Below, one piece after another: positions 59,653 to 64,000 of a DNA stretch of 64,000 bases. A program made the position numbers and the translations under genes. The notes below the pieces were generated by a model. It saw only the letters and a program-made list of their open reading frames with translations. It ran no database searches and had not been told where the DNA came from. Source of the stretch: Pantoea cypripedii (GTDB lineage Bacteria > Pseudomonadota > Gammaproteobacteria > Enterobacterales > Enterobacteriaceae); contig NZ_MLJI01000001.1 in NCBI RefSeq assembly GCF_002095535.1, positions 3,089,832 through 3,153,831 on the forward strand. The letters run 5' to 3'. The stretch's first letter is position 1, and each line of letters starts with the position of its first letter.

Positions 59653-60765
59653 ATGCATTCCACCAGCCTTATGTTTTCCCCTTATCAGCTGAAAAACCTG
59701 CTTCTGCCCAACCGGGTGGTGATGGCCCCCATGACCCGTTCCTTTTCTCCAGGTGGCATCCCCACACCGGAGATGGCGGCTTATTATCGACGCCGTGCCG
59801 CCGCCGGTGTCGGGTTAATCATCACAGAAGCAACGGGTATTAACCGCCCGGCGTCCGTTAATGAACCCGATGTGCCTATTTTCCACGGCGAAGCCGCTTT
59901 GGCAGGCTGGAAAAAAGTGGTTGATGAGGTGCATGCGGCAGGCGGAAAAATCATGCCTCAGCTTTGGCATGTCGGAACCAAGCGTTCCATTTTCCATGCA
60001 GACTGGCAAGCGGGTGCCCCCTTTGAAGGCCCTTCGGGTTTATCGATCGCGGGAGAATCTGTCGGCAACCCAATGAGTGATGCCGATATTGCCGACACGA
60101 TTGATGCCTTTGCTGACGCCGCTGTAAACGCCGAGCGGCTGGGCTTTGACGGCATAGAACTGCATGGCGGCCATAGCTATCTCATCAACCAGTTTTTCTT
60201 CGGCCACCTTAATTTACGTCAGGATCGCTGGGGCGGAGAGTCGCTGCTGGCGCGATCACGCTTCGCGATTGAAGTCCTGAAGGCGATCCGTCAGCGGGTC
60301 AGCGCCGATTTTCCGGTACTGTTTCGCTTTTCGCAGTGGAAAGCTCAGGCGTTTGATTCCCGCATCGCCGAAACACCCGATATTTTGGCGGACTGGCTGA
60401 ATGCGTTGGCCAATGCCGGTGTGGATGCCTTTGACTGTTCTCAGCGCCACTACTGGGATGCAGCATTCCCTGAGGTTGATAAGACGCTGAATATGGCTGG
60501 CTGGGTCAAAAAACTCACCGGGGTCACCAGCATCGCCGTAGGCGCCGCCGGGTTGAGTGGCGATGTCTTTTCCTCGCTGGCGGGCAAATGCTTTGCCACA
60601 GCACCGCTCGACCCGCTGCTGGAAAGGCTGGAAAATGGCGAATTCGATTTGATGATGGTGGGCCGCCCGTTGTTGCAGGATCCACAATGGCTGGAAAAAA
60701 TTCGTTTGGGGCGGTTGGATCAGCTGGCGGGGTTTACTACCGAGGCGTTGAAGACATTGTATTAA
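59653..60765 (+). CDS. Old-yellow-enzyme ene-reductase (NADH:flavin oxidoreductase)
   Basis: FMN enzyme of 370 residues that reduces activated C=C bonds, nitroesters or quinones with NAD(P)H. TIM-barrel features: PNRVVMAPMTRSFSPGG, PQLWHVGTKRS, GIELHGGHSYLINQFF with the substrate-binding His pair, WGGESLLARSRFAIEVL and LMMVGRPLLQDPQWL. Fits the NemA/OYE class. Controlled most likely by the divergent TetR gene. A terminator shared with guaA follows. Confidence 0.9.
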   Translation: MHSTSLMFSPYQLKNLLLPNRVVMAPMTRSFSPGGIPTPEMAAYYRRRAAAGVGLIITEATGINRPASVNEPDVPIFHGEAALAGWKKVVDEVHAAGGKIMPQLWHVGTKRSIFHADWQAGAPFEGPSGLSIAGESVGNPMSDADIADTIDAFADAAVNAERLGFDGIELHGGHSYLINQFFFGHLNLRQDRWGGESLLARSRFAIEVLKAIRQRVSADFPVLFRFSQWKAQAFDSRIAETPDILADWLNALANAGVDAFDCSQRHYWDAAFPEVDKTLNMAGWVKKLTGVTSIAVGAAGLSGDVFSSLAGKCFATAPLDPLLERLENGEFDLMMVGRPLLQDPQWLEKIRLGRLDQLAGFTTEALKTLY

Positions 60766-60790
60766 AAAAAAGCCCGCAATGACGCGGGCT
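60763..60790 (-). terminator. Terminator between the ene-reductase and guaA
   Basis: Stem AGCCCGC (60771-60777) with GCGGGCT (60784-60790). On the reverse strand it is followed by eight T, so it ends guaBA; on the forward strand only TCACTTTT follows, a weaker stop for the ene-reductase. Confidence 0.9.
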
Positions 60791-60817
60791 TCACTTTTGC
60801 TACTACCGGGGTGGGAA

Positions 60818-62398
<1,581 letters not shown>

Positions 62399-62434
62399 TG
62401 CGGCGTTTCCATGGGATGGACTTAATAATAAATT

Positions 62435-62454
62435 CGCCCGGCTGGAGCCGGGCG
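62435..62454 (-). other. Hairpin between guaB and guaA
   Basis: Perfect 8-bp stem CGCCCGGC (62435-62442) with GCCGGGCG (62447-62454), loop TGGA. No T run follows, so it is more likely an RNA-stability or BoxC-like element inside the guaBA transcript than a terminator. Confidence 0.7.
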
Positions 62455-62469
62455 GTAAATCTTACGGGA

Positions 62470-63936
62470 TTATGAACCCATGCGGTAGTTCGGCGACTCT
62501 TTGGTGATGGTCACGTCGTGCACGTGGCTTTCGGAGATGCCCGCGCCGCTGATGCGAACAAACTCTGCTTTGGTGCGCAGATCGTCAATGGTCGGGCAAC
62601 CGGTCAGACCCATACAGGAGCGCAGGCCACCCATCTGCTGGTGCACGATCTCTTTCAGGCGACCTTTGTAAGCAACGCGACCTTCGATACCTTCCGGCAC
62701 CAGTTTGTCAGCAGCGTTATCGCTCTGGAAGTAGCGGTCGGAAGAACCTTTGGACATTGCGCCCAGTGAACCCATACCACGGTAAGATTTGAATGAACGG
62801 CCCTGATACAGCTCGATTTCACCCGGAGATTCTTCAGTACCGGCCAGCATAGAACCGACCATCACCGCTGCCGCACCGGCGGCGATAGCTTTGGCGATGT
62901 CACCAGAGAAGCGGATACCGCCGTCGGCGATAACCGGAATGCCCGTGCCTTCCAGCGCTTCTACTGCGTCAGAAACGGCAGTGATCTGCGGCACACCCAC
63001 GCCAGTCACGATACGGGTAGTACAGATGGAGCCAGGGCCGATACCCACTTTCACCGCGCTCACACCGGCTTGCGCCAGCGCCAGTGCGCCTGCACCGGTC
63101 GCTACGTTGCCACCGATGATTTCGAGGTCCGGGTATTTCGCACGGGTTTCACGGATACGCTGCAACACGCCTTCAGAGTGGCCGTGTGAGGAGTCGATCA
63201 GCAGAACGTCAACACCCGCCGCGACCAGCGCATCAACACGCTCTTCGTTGCCTGCGCCTGCGCCAACCGCAGCACCCACACGCAGACGACCCTGCGCATC
63301 TTTACAGGCATTCGGTTTACGTTCGGCTTTCTGGAAATCTTTTACGGTGATCATGCCCAGCAGATGGAAGCTGTCGTCCACCACCAGCGCTTTCTCAACA
63401 CGTTTTTCGTGCATTTTCTGCAGTACGATGTCGCGGGCTTCACCCTCTTTCACCGTGACCAGACGCTCTTTCGGCGTCATCACCGCAGAAACCGGCAGGC
63501 TCAGATCGGTCACGAAACGCACGTCACGGCCGGTAATGATACCCACCAGCTCGTTGTCGGCATTGACCACCGGGTAACCGGCAAAGCCGTTACGCTCGGT
63601 CAGCGCTTTCACGTCCGCCAGGGCGGTAGTTGGCAGCACGGTTTGCGGTTCAGTCACCACGCCACTTTCATGTTTTTTCACCTTGCGAACTTCATCCGCC
63701 TGGCGCTCAATTGACATGTTTTTGTGGATAAAGCCCAGGCCACCTTCCTGTGCCAGCGCAATAGCCAGACCTGCTTCGGTCACGGTGTCCATTGCAGCGG
63801 AGAGCATAGGGATGTTCAGACGAATGTTTTTCGTCAGTTGGGTGCTGAGATCGGCCGTGTTAGGCAGAACGGTAGAATGAGCAGGAACGAGCAGAACGTC
63901 GTCAAATGTGAGTGCTTCTTTAGCGATTCGTAGCAT
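62470..63936 (-). CDS. guaB: IMP dehydrogenase GuaB
   Basis: Oxidises IMP to XMP, the first committed step to GMP. 488 residues as in E. coli: N-terminal [20 protein letters not shown], two CBS domains (Bateman, about 95-205), catalytic Cys loop [20 protein letters not shown], and flap region up to YRMGS. First gene of guaBA. Its promoter is at the window end. Confidence 0.98.
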   Translation of the reverse strand: MLRIAKEALTFDDVLLVPAHSTVLPNTADLSTQLTKNIRLNIPMLSAAMDTVTEAGLAIALAQEGGLGFIHKNMSIERQADEVRKVKKHESGVVTEPQTVLPTTALADVKALTERNGFAGYPVVNADNELVGIITGRDVRFVTDLSLPVSAVMTPKERLVTVKEGEARDIVLQKMHEKRVEKALVVDDSFHLLGMITVKDFQKAERKPNACKDAQGRLRVGAAVGAGAGNEERVDALVAAGVDVLLIDSSHGHSEGVLQRIRETRAKYPDLEIIGGNVATGAGALALAQAGVSAVKVGIGPGSICTTRIVTGVGVPQITAVSDAVEALEGTGIPVIADGGIRFSGDIAKAIAAGAAAVMVGSMLAGTEESPGEIELYQGRSFKSYRGMGSLGAMSKGSSDRYFQSDNAADKLVPEGIEGRVAYKGRLKEIVHQQMGGLRSCMGLTGCPTIDDLRTKAEFVRISGAGISESHVHDVTITKESPNYRMGS

Positions 63937-63980
63937 GGCAATATCTCAACCTGGGGGTGAATGAGAACAGATAAAATATT

Positions 63981-63994
63981 GCCGCGGCATTATA
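63981..63994 (-). promoter_or_regulatory. guaBA promoter -10 with GC-rich discriminator
   Basis: On the reverse strand TATAAT (63989-63994) is followed by GCCGCGGC, an eight-base all-GC discriminator, the hallmark of promoters under stringent (ppGpp) control such as E. coli guaB. The -35 region is beyond or at the window edge. Confidence 0.75.
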
Positions 63995-64000
63995 CAGGCC

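Noticed and set aside
63937..64000. PurR box at guaBA
   Set aside because: E. coli guaBA has one overlapping its promoter, but no acceptable match is visible here before the window ends.

Overview
The window is a chromosomal segment of a gammaproteobacterium of the order Enterobacterales. The gene order follows the Escherichia coli blocks narQ-acrD-ypfM-yffB-dapE-ypfN-ypfH-tmcA-ypfJ-purC-bamC-dapA-gcvR-bcp, then perM-bepA-yfgD-hda-uraA-upp-purMN-ppk-ppx, yfgG and guaBA, with proteins that are very close to their E. coli counterparts. Accessory genes in the gaps and a home-grown REP family point to an Erwiniaceae member (Pantoea-like); this genus-level placement is inference.

Layout. 1-5,000: 5' part of nudK, then a periplasmic nitrate reductase operon napFDABC (reverse strand). 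5,090-7,140: asparagine permease ansP and a small DUF1471 periplasmic protein. 7,380-13,042: nitrate/nitrite two-component system narQ-narP and the RND pump acrD. 13,143-25,716: conserved housekeeping block, including the 19-residue ypfM, with a catalase-peroxidase gene (katG) inserted. 25,723-36,203: perM, then a non-E. coli insert with a GGDEF diguanylate cyclase, an operon of LacI regulator + ABC importer + metallophosphodiesterase, and a tandem pair of DsrE-like proteins. 36,204-42,710: bepA, yfgD, hda (CUG start), uraA, upp, purMN. 42,826-51,044: a pstCAB-type phosphate permease without PstS placed beside ppk-ppx. 51,057-60,765: accessory zone with tehB, yfgG, mgtE, a DUF3750 gene, a lower-GC three-gene operon (SAM methyltransferase, fatty-acid desaturase, FkbM-type methyltransferase), a LysR/DMT-exporter pair and a TetR/old-yellow-enzyme pair. 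60,818-64,000: guaBA.

How the parts fit. The first 10 kb gathers the nitrate reductase and its sensor/regulator pair at one locus. Purine genes carry recognisable PurR boxes (purC, purMN, and a near-match before ansP), and upp carries the UTP-sensing GA(T)9 start region known from E. coli. Phosphate import, polyphosphate synthesis and polyphosphate hydrolysis are neighbours at 43-51 kb. Three divergent or autogenous regulator loci show clear perfect palindromes as operator candidates (LacI at 34,162; LysR at 57,951; TetR twice at 59,571 and 59,610).

Non-coding structure. Five intergenic sites carry one REP-like unit (GTAG head plus the hairpin GCGCGATTTATCGCGC), four of them as inverted pairs (BIMEs). 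No tRNA, rRNA, CRISPR array, insertion sequence or phage gene was seen. The candidates for undescribed biology are the methyltransferase-desaturase-methyltransferase operon, the LacI/ABC/phosphodiesterase operon and the DsrE-like pair; their functions cannot be fixed from sequence alone.
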